From Lantana camara (Eukaryota; Streptophyta; Magnoliopsida; Lamiales; Verbenaceae): a stretch of DNA of 64,000 nt. Position numbers and translations under genes: made by a program. The stretch lies in contig CM074858.1 of the NCBI GenBank assembly GCA_037501455.1, forward strand, positions 88,758,501 through 88,822,500. Reading direction: 5' to 3'. The notes under the pieces were generated by a model that saw only the letters and a program-made list of their open reading frames with translations, was not told the DNA's origin and searched no databases. This document shows, piece by piece, positions 34,081 through 44,502 of the stretch; position 1 is the first letter of the stretch; every line of letters starts with the position of its first letter.

Positions 34081-37019
34081 AGGCCAAACTTGAGGAGACG
34101 GAGGTCATCCAAGAGTATACCGATGTTTTCCCTGAGACGTTAGGTTCTCTACCGCCAGATAGGGACATCGAGTTTGTGATCGACCTCTATCCCGGAGCAG
34201 AGCCTTTCTCGAAGACTCCCTACAGGATGGCTCCTACTGAGTTGAAAGAGTTGAAAGCGCAGCTTGATGAGCTTCTATCTTGCGGGTACATTCGTCCGAG
34301 CACTTCTCCGTGGGGTACTCCCGTTTTGTTTGTAAAGAAGAAGGATGGAACGTTACGGATGTGCATAGATTACCGCGAGTTGAACAGGATGACCGTGAAG
34401 AACAAATACCCCGTTGCCTCATATCGAGGATTTGTTCGATATTCTGCAAGGTTCTCAGGTTTACTCCAAGTTAGATTTGAGGCAGGGTTATTATCAGCTG
34501 CGGATTAAGGAGCAGGATGTTTCGAAGACCGGGTTCAATTCTCGGTATGGCCATTTCGAGTTCGTTGTGATGCCGTTTGGGTTAACGAATGCTCCAGTTG
34601 TGTTTATGGATATGATGCACCGAGTGTTCAGGTCGTTCCTTGACAAGTTCGTGGTGATTTTTACAGATGACATTCTGGTGTATTCAAGATCCGCTGAAGA
34701 GCATGCCCAGCATCTCCGGATTGTCTTAGAAATTCTAAGGGAACACAAGCTCTATGCTAAGTTCAGCAAGTATGAGTTTTGGATCGACAAGGTCATTTTT
34801 CTTGGTCATATAATTTCAGGCAATGGAATCGAGGTGGATCCGTCCAAGATTGAGTCAGTGCTTCATTGGGAGAGACCGAGGAATGCCTCAGAGATCAGAA
34901 GTTTTCTTGGGTTTGCAGGGTATTACCGCAGGTTTGTTAAGGACTTCTCCAAGATTGCCGCCCCATTGACTCGGTTGACGAAGAAGGAGGTAAGGTTTGA
35001 ATGGGATGACAAGTGTGAGGCCAGTTTTCAGACTCTGAAGGTGACGTTAACTTCAGCACCGGTTCTTACCCTACCCGAGGGTACCGAAGGTTATGCAGTG
35101 CATACGGATGCTTCCAAGGAAGGTCTCGGTTGTGTGTTGATGCAAAATGGTAGAGTGGTAGCTTATGCTTCGAGAAAATTGAAGGAGCATGAGAAGAATT
35201 ACCCTACCCATGATCTTGAGTTAGCTGCCGTTGTGTTTGCATTGTTGAAGTGGCGACATTACTTGTATGGTACAACTTTTGAGGTGTTTACTGATCACCA
35301 AAGCCTCAAGTATCTCTTTTCTCAGAAGGATCTTAACGTGAGACAGAGGCGTTGATGGAGTTTTTGGAGGACTACGACTGCACGATTCAGTACCACCCTG
35401 GTAAGGCCAATGTGGTAGCCGATGCCTTGAGTAGGAAGGCGAGTGTGGCTAGTTTGGAAGCTGGTTCTTCGAGTTCTAGTTCAGAAGGTTTAGATGTGTT
35501 GGTGTCGGGGACTTGGTTGTCTAATCTCACTGTCAAGCCAGATTTGAAACAACAGTTGCTAGAAGCTCAGACTTCGGATACCGAAATTCAGAAATTGGTT
35601 GCCCGATCAAGAGTGGATCCGAATTCCAACTTCAGTTTAGATGATTCGGGTTTGTTGAGATTTGAAGCGAGAATATGTGTCCCGAAAGAGCTCAAGAGGC
35701 TTGTACTTGAGAAGGCACATCGCTCAAGGTACTCTATCCATCCGGGAGGTACCAAGATGTATCGGGACTTGAACAACAATTCTTGTGGAGTGGCATAAAA
35801 AGGGATGTCGCGAACTTTGTGAAGCGATGTCTAACGTGTCAAAGGGTGAAGGCAGAACACCAGAAACCGGGAGGTACTCTCCAACCGCTTCCTATTCTTG
35901 AATGGAAGTGGGAGCAAGTGACTATGGACTTCGTGTCCGACTTGCCTAGAGTTAAAGGAGGGTTTGATGGAATATGGGTAATTGTCGACAAACTCTCTAA
36001 GTCAGCCCATTTCCTCAAGGTTCGGATGTCCGAAAAGGTTCCTAAGCTAGCCGAGTTGTTTGTTCGGGAGATTATAAGATTGCACGGAGTTCCGACTAGT
36101 ATTGTTTCGGACAGAGATCTGAGGTTCACTTCGATCTTTTGGCAGAATCTTCAGAAGTGTTTGGGCACCCGGCTCAAGTTTAGCACCGCTTCGCATCCTC
36201 AGACCGATGGACAATCTGAAAGGTTAATTCAGTATCTCGAGGATATGCTTAGGGCGTGTGCTCTGGATTTTCAAGATAAGTGGGACGAGCACCTACCTTT
36301 GCTTGAATTTGCCTACAACAACAGTTACGAGGCTTCGATCAAGATGGCTCCGTACGAGGCACTTTACGGGAGGAAATGTAGGCCTCCTTTGTTCTGGGAC
36401 ATAGAGGATTGGAGGTGGACCGAGGAGAATAAGCTCGAAAGAGTAGAGCCTAAGGAGAGGATTGCTGCTACCATTGAGAAGGTTCAGCAAGTCCGTCAAC
36501 GGATGAAAGCAGCTCAGGCTCGTCAGAAGAGTTATGCTGACAAGAGAAGAAGGCCTTTGGAGTTCGAAGTCGGAGATAGAGTCTTTTTAAAAGCATCTCC
36601 TAGGAAGGGCTTCACTCGAATAGGTAAAGGTGGAAAGCTCAATCCACGATACCTCGGGCCTTTTGAAATCCTAGAACGGATTGGGGAGACGGCGTATAGG
36701 TTGGACCTACCACAAGTTTGATCGGGATACACAACGTGTTTCATGTTTCTTAGCTCCTCAAGTATTATCCCGGCGAGGCAACTATTCTCCCTGTTGGGGA
36801 AATTCAGTTAGAGCCGGATCTGACGATCAAGAAGCACCCGGTTGCGATTCAGGATCGAAAGTTGCAAGAGTTAAGAAACCGGTAGATTCCCTTAGTCAGA
36901 GTTCTTTGGAGAGATCAGAAGTCTGAAGAGTCGACTTGGGAGACAGGGGAGAAGATGAGAGAGTTCTACCCCGAGTTGTTCAGTAGTGATGCGAACCTGG
37001 GGACCAGGTTCTCTGAATG
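34081..37019 (+). pseudogene. Gypsy-1 reverse transcriptase, RNase H, integrase and chromodomain
   Basis: RT has [14 protein letters not shown], a frameshift near 34413, then [24 protein letters not shown] and the catalytic FTDDILVYS (usual Ile replaced by Thr). RNase H has [32 protein letters not shown] and [11 protein letters not shown]. After a frameshift near 35350, the integrase zinc finger (HRSRYSIHPG, CLTCQRVK, with another frameshift near 35785) and DDE core follow (MDFVSDLP, VSDRDLRFTS, HPQTDGQSER). Past a frameshift near 36715 and TAGs at about 36751 and 36883, PVAIQDRKLQ...VRVLWRDQKSEESTWET is a chromodomain-like tail that would bias integration to heterochromatin. The end is TGA near 37019, next to the polypurine tract. 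Confidence 0.93.
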
Positions 37020-37028
37020 AGGGGAGGT
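37019..37028 (+). other. Gypsy-1 polypurine tract
   Basis: GAGGGGAGGT directly precedes the 3' LTR start TGTGACACCCCG and would prime plus-strand synthesis. Confidence 0.85.
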
Positions 37029-39991
37029 TGTGACACCCCGTCCGGCCGCACGTACAGGTTTGTGCCACGTGTGAGTTTAATTTCAGTATTTACTTATTCT
37101 TGCATGTGAATTGATGCATTTACTACTTGATTTTATATTCTTTTGTGACTCTTTGGAGTATCTGCTACAATTTATGCCCTATATGACTATAGGCTATGAA
37201 TTCATGCTATACGTGTAAGTTTCGATTTATGATTTTGAATCTCGAGCATACTAACTTTATGAATTATGTGCCGTAAATGATTCTTGGACTTAATTGCAAG
37301 CTTTGAACTTGTTTTGGACTCGATTGATTGTTAGTGGACTCGATTGTTCTTTGTTTTAACTTTTGGGGCCAATTTGTAATTTGGCCATTCTTGAGTCCTT
37401 AATTCGTAAATTGAGCTAGGGAACTCGGAATCGATTTCCGTCTTCGCCATTGGACTCGAATCGATGATTTGGAGCCAATGGAACAAGACTTATCCTTTTT
37501 TGATATCGTTTCGACCCCTAACGACGCAGATTTTTCCATACGTACCTTAAAATGCCCCTATGAACCACTTGGAGACTAGGCCTATCATTTCACTTGTACT
37601 TTCCTTAACTCTTACCAACCAAAATCAGCCATCTCTCTCTCCCATATGCTGAAAATCGGATCAAGAAGGAAGGAAAGAGAAGAAGAGAAGCTCCCAAGCT
37701 ATTCCTCCATTTTTGAACCTTGCAAGCTCAAATATTTGTGCTTTTCTTGCTCCAAACTCTTAAGGTAATCCATGATTCTTGCTCTCCTTGTTATGGTGAT
37801 TATTTTGCACTCCTTGAATCTTGTTTTTATGGTAGAGATCTTGAGATATTCTAGGGTGGATGAATAGTTAGGTTTTGGAGCTTTTATGCATCTCTTGCCT
37901 ATTTGTTGATTTAAAGCTTGAATTGATGAGCATGAGTGGATATTAATTGCATATCTTGGGACTTATTTAATGTTGAAGGCTTGGTAGTTGAGCTTGATCA
38001 ATCTCTTCATTTATGAACTTGTTGTTGGAGCATCAGAGTTGGGAATTTTGCATAAATTCTTTGAGCTATTCATGAATTTGAGAAATATGATCAAGTTTTG
38101 AGTATCCTCTTCATTTGTAGCTTGGTTTTGGAGTTCCTTTCTTGCCTTTGTTGTTGTGGTTGTTTGCTTCGTTGTAGCAAGGGAGGTTTTTGCAGGTTTT
38201 GGAGGCTTGAGGCCGTTAACGCCCGTTACGGTATTTTCATGCTTTGGGAGGTAATGCCCGTTACCTCCTTCGTCTAGGCCACTGTCCCTTGTAACGGGGG
38301 TTACTGCCTGTGATCACGGGCAGTGGTAACGGCCGTTAACTGTGCAGGATTTTCATATGTACCGGTTAACGGGCGTTACGGTTTTGTGCTTGCTTGGGGT
38401 TAACGCCCGTTAACCCCTACCTTGATTGCGCATGAGATTTTTTCTCCTTTCTTTGCTTCTTATGCTCGTTTCTTTTGCATTGTTATGACTCACACGCATG
38501 GTATACATGTTATACTATATGTTATGTGCAAGGTATTAATTTATGGCTTCCTTTGATACATTGATTCCGAGTTATGAACTTATATGCTTTAAGTGATACC
38601 TATATGCACTTCATATGCATACCTTGCACTCATGAGCATTGCCGAGTGCCTATTTGGTGCATGTTTGAGTCTAAGTCTCGGGTGTCGTGTTCTTGTGTTT
38701 CAGAGCCTCTTCCGGAAGCCAACGAACCCGAGGTTTAGGTGGTGGTTTGCTCGTTTTGGCCCTTTTTCTCCCACTCTTTTGCTAAGGTGAGGTTTAGGAC
38801 TTTTCTTTTAGATATGAATCCTATGGCCTTTATGTGATGAATTCTCACCCCGCATGCGACTATATACTTATTATATAGTAAATATGAGTGCTTAAGCTAT
38901 GTTTATGATCTTATGAATCCCCTTGGAATTTATGAAAATGGTATAAGTATGAGCATACGTAAGCTAAAATTTGAATTTCCTTTTTGTACGTTTATGTTTG
39001 GTATGAGCGAGGTATACCCTGAAAGATGGGAAGTTTGGTATGATTGGTTCGTTGGGCCCCCGAGACGTGGGTAAGGGAGACCCGGGACGACCATGGGGTC
39101 ACCGGTTATGACCCCTGTGCACGCTCTCAGTTGAAGTATTCATGCGCGACCCGTGGCGTTAGGGAAGGCATGGTGCTTTGAGCCCTCGGTGGATAACCGG
39201 GAAAGGTATAGTGTGGGTTAGCTACCCCGTATATATTGGTATTGTGAGTGGAAAGGGTTTGATTCCCGATCACCATTGATGTTGGGGTTGGATTGATATT
39301 TATGAATTATGCATTTTATGTTATGTATTGATATGAGGAGATGTTGGAGGTCCGTACTCGCCGAACATGTGCTTAAGTTTGTATTGGTGAATTATAAATT
39401 GGGGAAGGATTTCCTTAAGTATGTTATGTAAGCTTTGAAATGTTTTGGTATGCAAAACCCTACCTCGATTTATGATCATCCCCTTTTGATATATGCTCTG
39501 TTATATACGTATTTATATGTGTGGGTGTGCGTTAGCCCCCTCACTCAGTCGAGTTGTAGACTGACCCTCTCCTTTACCCTTTCAGGTTGACCGAGCTAGG
39601 CGGGGAAGTGCATCGTCTAGAGTCGTACTTGTTCGCTTAGGTCGAGTCTGCATATGTCTTTGTTGCATTTTGGATACTCTTTTGTGATTAATGTTGTATA
39701 TGAATTGTGTTCATGGTACTCTTAAATACTTGACCTTATTTTGGGCCGTGTGGCCATTGTATATATTTATAAGTTATATGTTTTATCGAGCTCCTTTTTT
39801 ATCCTGTTTGTTGCTTCCGCTTATATATCTATCTGTTTCGCGCGCTCTGTTTGGTTTAGCCCCGCTTAGCCTAGTGTGTGCGTGTAGGTCCCCGTTCGCT
39901 TAGACTTGGGCTTATGTATGGAAATTCATTTCATATGTGGGTTCGGGTCATGGTGCGGGGGATGTGGTGACCCGGCGCTGCGGGTGCTACA
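37029..39991 (+). repeat. Gypsy-1 3' LTR
   Basis: TGTGACACCCCG... to ...GGGTGCTACA, collinear with the 5' LTR over its full length, with scattered substitutions (of the order of a few percent by eye in sampled lines) and without the 25-bp duplication. The palindrome cluster is conserved at 38213-38418 with a few changes. Confidence 0.93.
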
Positions 39992-39996
39992 GTTTT

Positions 39997-40880
39997 CTAG
40001 GTGTGATATCTAGAACACATTCATATGCTCCTATTGATGTTCTTGATTGGCGGAAAATGCCAAACTCTAAAAAAAAAGATATGCTGGATTTGTTGAAGGT
40101 AATTTTTTAAATTTTTAATTTTTTTTTTATTTTAAAAATAATTAACAACTCTACCTAATGATATTATTTTAATATAGGAAAATTTTGTTTGTCCCATTGG
40201 CATTGACGAATGGATTTTGCAATCAATTGGGACTAAGTGGAGAAATTGGAAAGCTGATTTGAAGTTTGATTACTTTGACCCTACATTACCTGTTGAGGAA
40301 TTGGTAAAAGAAAGAGATGAAAGGGTCAACGAAGAGCAATGGAGGAATCTTATTATGTATTGGCTATCTGACCAGGGAAAGGTGCAAATAAATTATGAAT
40401 GTTTATTTTTTAATTTCTTATATATTATTTTATAAACATTTTATTATTACAATCTCAGCAAGCTAGTATACGAGGGAAAGAAAGCAGAAAACATAAGAAT
40501 GTACATCATAAGACAGACAGAAAGTCATTTGCGAAGATTCGAAAAGAACTGGTGAGAAAATGAGTTTATTATATTTACTTTTACATTAACATTGTTTACA
40601 TTGATACTTGTTACTTATTTTTTGCTTACTGGTTTTTTTTATTACAAATTAGGAGGGAACTTGAATCGCCCACCCACTCAAGTTGAAACTTACAGAGAAT
40701 GTTTTCCGGTAGAAAAAGAAGGAGATGCAGGAGAGCTACTGGTAAATATATTCAATTTAAATTTATTGTTATATTGTTGATTTATACAACTTTGTGTGTC
40801 TCTTTCTATATAGGAAACAATGCAGGAATTAACTAATATACTAGAGGACCCTTCGAGTGATGTTGTTGCTAGAGATGACA
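39997..40880 (+). pseudogene. CACTA second gene (Transposase_24-type), middle exons
   Basis: The exon interrupted by gypsy-1 resumes as LGVISRTHSYAPIDVLDW and ends at 40098. Further exons: 40178-40381 (IDEWILQSIGTKWRNWKADLK...QWRNLIMYWLSD), 40459-40551 (HHKTDRKSFAKIRKEL), about 40653-40741 (NLNRPPTQVETYRECF, frame disturbed at the junction) and 40814-40880 (ETMQELTNILEDPSSD), all with GT-AG introns. These blocks are the hallmarks of the plant En/Spm Transposase_24 domain. The last exon is cut by the gypsy-2 insertion at 40881. Confidence 0.88.
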
Positions 40881-42192
40881 TGTAACGCCCCGATTTTTTT
40901 TTTCCCCGTCGAATAATATTAGGTATGTGTTTACGTAATTGCACGTTTAAATTATTTAATTACATAATTAATGGTTTAAATTATAATTATATTTTTTTTA
41001 ATTAATCATATTAATTATATTTAATTCGTTATACTTTAATCAAAAGTTAAAATGGAAATAAATTTTTTTTAATTGAAAATATTTGAATTTTAAAGGAATT
41101 CTTGAATGTTATGCTCTTATATGTTTTGATCGTGTGCCGTTCTTATGTGAATTGATTTCGGAATTTGGTGTGATTTTAGCATGTTGTAGATTTATGTGTT
41201 ATGAACATGTGTACGTGCTCGTTTCATGTTTTCGGTTTTGTTTGGTGTGTTAACGAATTTTATTTTGGAAACGAGACCAAGTTGGGAGATTAAGAAAAGT
41301 ATGCGCACCTTTGGTTCCGGAGGCCGTAACCTGAGCTCGGGAATTCGGATTCGAATTCCAGAAGAGGCGTCGGACTCATAACAAAGAAAGGAAACCAAGG
41401 AACCTAAATTCATATTTTTCTAAGCCCATTTGGACCCCCGAATTTTGCCCGCATTATGCTTCATCCGCATATATAACCACCTTTTACCATTTTGCTCATA
41501 TCTCCCTCAATACTTAAGCTTTTTACCTAATTCTTGGCCCCACTTTTTCCTAATACATAGATCTATCACTCCCTCCCTCATTCATTTCGTCCAAGGTAAG
41601 AAGAAGAGGAGAAATTGCTGCAATTAGGAGACCTAACTACTATTCCCCATCACTATTCACTTGAAGGATTTTGAAGCTCCAATCTCTTCCTAACTCAACC
41701 AATTTCAAGGAGTAAGTTTATGATCTTGTTTTTCATCTTCTTGACTCTCTTTTAAGTATTTATTTACTGAATTTCTTGGAGTATTGATCACGCTATGAAT
41801 TTATATATGAATAGTAAGGGTTTGATGAAGTTTTGTTGGATTCTTGCTCGTTCTTGTTGCATTTTGTGATGTGGATCTGAATTTATGATATATGTAGGTT
41901 GGTTGACTCATTTTTATGTATGAATTTCATGGATTTTGCTTGAATTTTGAACCACCATGGCTGCTACCCTGTTCTTCATGAAATGAGTAAAATTTTGAAA
42001 CTTTGGTGCTTGATTTGCTCTCCTCGCTGCTGCGTGTTGTTGTGGTTGTTATTATGCTAGTTTCATGCTTATTTCTATGTGTTGTGTGGCATCTTTTCTG
42101 CTCCTTTTTGTTGCTTCCTTGACTGATGTTGCTGCGAGAGAAGGACGAAGAAAACAGGGGTTGTTTGCTTCCAGATTTGAGACTGCAACAAG

Positions 42193-42347
42193 CAGTCGCG
42201 GCCGCGACTGAAATCAGGTCATTTTTGGTCGCGGACGCGACCCAACTTTCGCCATGTTTCGACTTGTTAATTGCTGAGTTGCTGGAGGATTTGGTGGTCT
42301 CACCCGCGACCACCTTTGAACAGGTTTGGGGTCACGACCGCGACCCC
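42193..42347. repeat. Palindrome cluster in gypsy-2 5' LTR
   Basis: Perfect palindrome CAGTCGCGGCCGCGACTG (42193-42210); GGTCGCG/CGCGACC arms with 2-base loop (42227-42242); GGTGGTC/GACCACC arms (42293-42314); GGGGTC...GACCCC with inner CG-rich match (42328-42347). The cluster is about 1.3-1.47 kb into the LTR, the same relative place as in gypsy-1. The truncated 3' LTR ends before this position. Confidence 0.85.
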
Positions 42348-42461
42348 ATTTGGGGCTGTCTTCGACCTGCTGTTTTGTATATTAATTGAATTGGCTTGTG
42401 TTTAATTGTTTATTGTTGCATGAATTAATTATGCATGTGTGTGTTAATTACGTGAGGCTGC

Positions 42462-42467
<6 letters not shown>

Positions 42468-42492
<25 letters not shown>

Positions 42493-42710
42493 GATATATA
42501 ACATATATCATACGTATATAATGCATGTATAAACAATACATATATACGTATGATATATGTTATATATATATATATAAATGTGTGTGTGTGTGTGTGTGTA
42601 GTGTATGATGCATGTTTATGGTATATATATCTATGTTGTATTCTTGTGTGTGCATGTGTATATTACATAATTGTGCATGAAAAATGTGTTTAGGTGTAGG
42701 TACGTGTATG

Positions 42711-42757
<47 letters not shown>
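42468..42757. repeat. TA/TG microsatellites in gypsy-2 LTR
   Basis: (TA)n at about 42470-42491 and 42714-42757, a TATATATATAAATG(TG)n tract at about 42562-42600 and an inverted ATATGATATACGTATA-like region between. Apparent small open frames across it are repeat artefacts. Confidence 0.9.
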
Positions 42758-42759
<2 letters not shown>

Positions 42760-44489
42760 GTAGTGTGTGCATGAATTGTGTATATATGTACTATATATTA
42801 TTTGATTTAGTTGGAATTAATTTCGTATCTATTTCACATTTTACATATTTAATTGATTTAAATGCCTTCGTTTGTTTATTCTCTATTTATAAAATTGTTA
42901 TACGAAATTCATGACTTGAATTGCTATAACTTGGTTTAAGTGCTTCTAGGAGAAACGTTAAGTGTCTTCTTGCATTCTTTTGATGTCTTAAGTGAATCCT
43001 CTTGCCTTTATACTTACTATGTACATTGTAAACATGTTGAATGTGTAATATGATTATAGTTTGAAGATTTTGGCTCGCTATTGCTATGAATTATGAAAGA
43101 TATGAAAAGAATAAATATGAAACTTTCATACATTGTATATACTTGAGCATATTGAACGAATTACTTGATTTCATGACTTCATGACATTATTTTACTTCTT
43201 ATGCATCTCATATCATGTTCAATGCATTGTCGTGCATCATATATGGTTCATTTGGAGTCTTGTGTCTCATGAGTACACCACTTTGTCCTTTGTACAGCTT
43301 TCACCAGGGCGGAGACGTGTCGGGTTCTTAGGACACTTTCGAGTCTCCTTTTCTTCCTTGGTTTTGTCCGGTAAGGTGTAACAGGTGGGTTTCTCTACTA
43401 TTTAGTTAAATGACCCTATATACTCCCAATGTGTAAAGATTTCGGCCAAAAGTATATATGTATATAGAGTCATTTTTAAGAGTCAATGATTTTAAGGTAA
43501 AGCCCTTTTTCTTATGAACTTACGAAATGTTTTGGCGAGAAAGAATGAATGGATGCACAAAATGGGGCCCAGGGACTTGGTGTGAATGGCTATCCGGGGA
43601 AGCATGGGCCGACGGTGATCCCTCACACTAGTTCCAACCAATGAACGGCGTAACCGGACCTCGTTAGGAGTTAGCGAGGAATGGACGTTGAGTGCCATTT
43701 GGGGAGTCGTGTTGCCCTTTTGGTCAATGCATGGATGGTTCGGGCCGATCACCCGGCCATCACCCGGAGGAAGAAGGTGTAAATGATCATGAATGTACAC
43801 GAAAGAATGTAATACATGAAAAGAAAGAAAGAATGAATGTTTAATGAATTACATAAGGTGTTGGTTGGAGATAATGAACGCCCACTCGCCTGGCCACGAA
43901 AGACCTAATGGAAATTGGTTGTTATAATCCCTTTTGATGATTTCTTTATTTCACCCACTTGGGGAAATGTTTTAAAAATCTCATTTGGGATTATAGCTTG
44001 CATGTGAATGTTTAAATACTGTCTTATATTATATTTATGCCTGTTTTATACCCACCAGTCTCTTATAGACTGAACCCGGCTTTGTTTTCAGTTTTCTCTT
44101 GCAGGTTTGGAGTGTTAGGCGGGATTTCGAGTCGGTCGAGTCGTACGGTCAAGTTTAGGTCACTTCAAGTATATTGTTAATTGAATAAGATATAGAGTTA
44201 TGTATAAAATGTTATGATTATGTTGTATTGATTCGGGACTAGGAATTTTGATAGTTGAGCCGTCATTTGCTATTTGTATTTATGACTGATTATATGTTTT
44301 GCCTCCGCACATGCATTTTATTCTTTTGAATTGCATATTTGGTTTCAAAGTTAGCTCTCGCCTAGCTTAATGAGTGAGTGGTCCCCGTTCACCTTGATTT
44401 GGCACGTGTATGGACTTCTCATTTCATATACGGGTCAGGTCCAGGTGTGGGGATGTGGTGCCTTCCGTTTGGGTTGCTACATCCTTAAG

Positions 44490-44502
44490 CGGTATCAGAG
44501 CC
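44490..44502 (+). other. Gypsy-2 primer binding site
   Basis: CGGTATCAGAGCC begins 8 bp after the LTR end. The first base of the usual TGGTATCAGAGCC is C instead of T. Confidence 0.88.

Larger units (their letters stand above)
29357..39991 (+). mobile_element. Gypsy-1: complete Ty3/gypsy chromovirus (Tekay/Del-like), 10.6 kb
   Basis: Two near-identical LTRs (29357-32344 and 37029-39991), a tRNA-Met primer site, gag, protease, RT, RNase H, integrase and a chromodomain-like C-terminus, and a polypurine tract are all present. GTTTT flanks both ends. The large LTRs and a chromodomain point to the Tekay/Del chromovirus lineage. Deleting the element and one GTTTT rejoins the CACTA exon in frame. 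Coding parts have several stops and frameshifts, so this copy is structurally complete but not autonomous. Confidence 0.95.
40881..44481 (+). repeat. Gypsy-2 5' LTR (3,601 bp)
   Basis: Begins TGTAACGCCCCGATTTTTTT and ends GGGTTGCTACA. It contains CCTCCCTCATTCATTTCGTC followed by CAAGGTAAG (about 41570-41600), a GTCGCG palindrome cluster (42193-42347), TA and TG microsatellites (42468-42600, 42712-42757) and, near the end, AGGCGGGATTTCGAG and CGGTATCAGAGCC-flanked sequence, in the same general layout as gypsy-1. No gene. Confidence 0.88.

Noticed and set aside
41927..42313. 128-codon Ser/Lys-rich minus-strand frame in the gypsy-2 LTR
   Set aside because: Low-complexity composition over a palindrome-rich LTR region; no counterpart in the other LTR families.
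42560..42772. Tyr/Ile/His-rich minus-strand open frame
   Set aside because: It is produced by TA/TG microsatellites in the gypsy-2 LTR.
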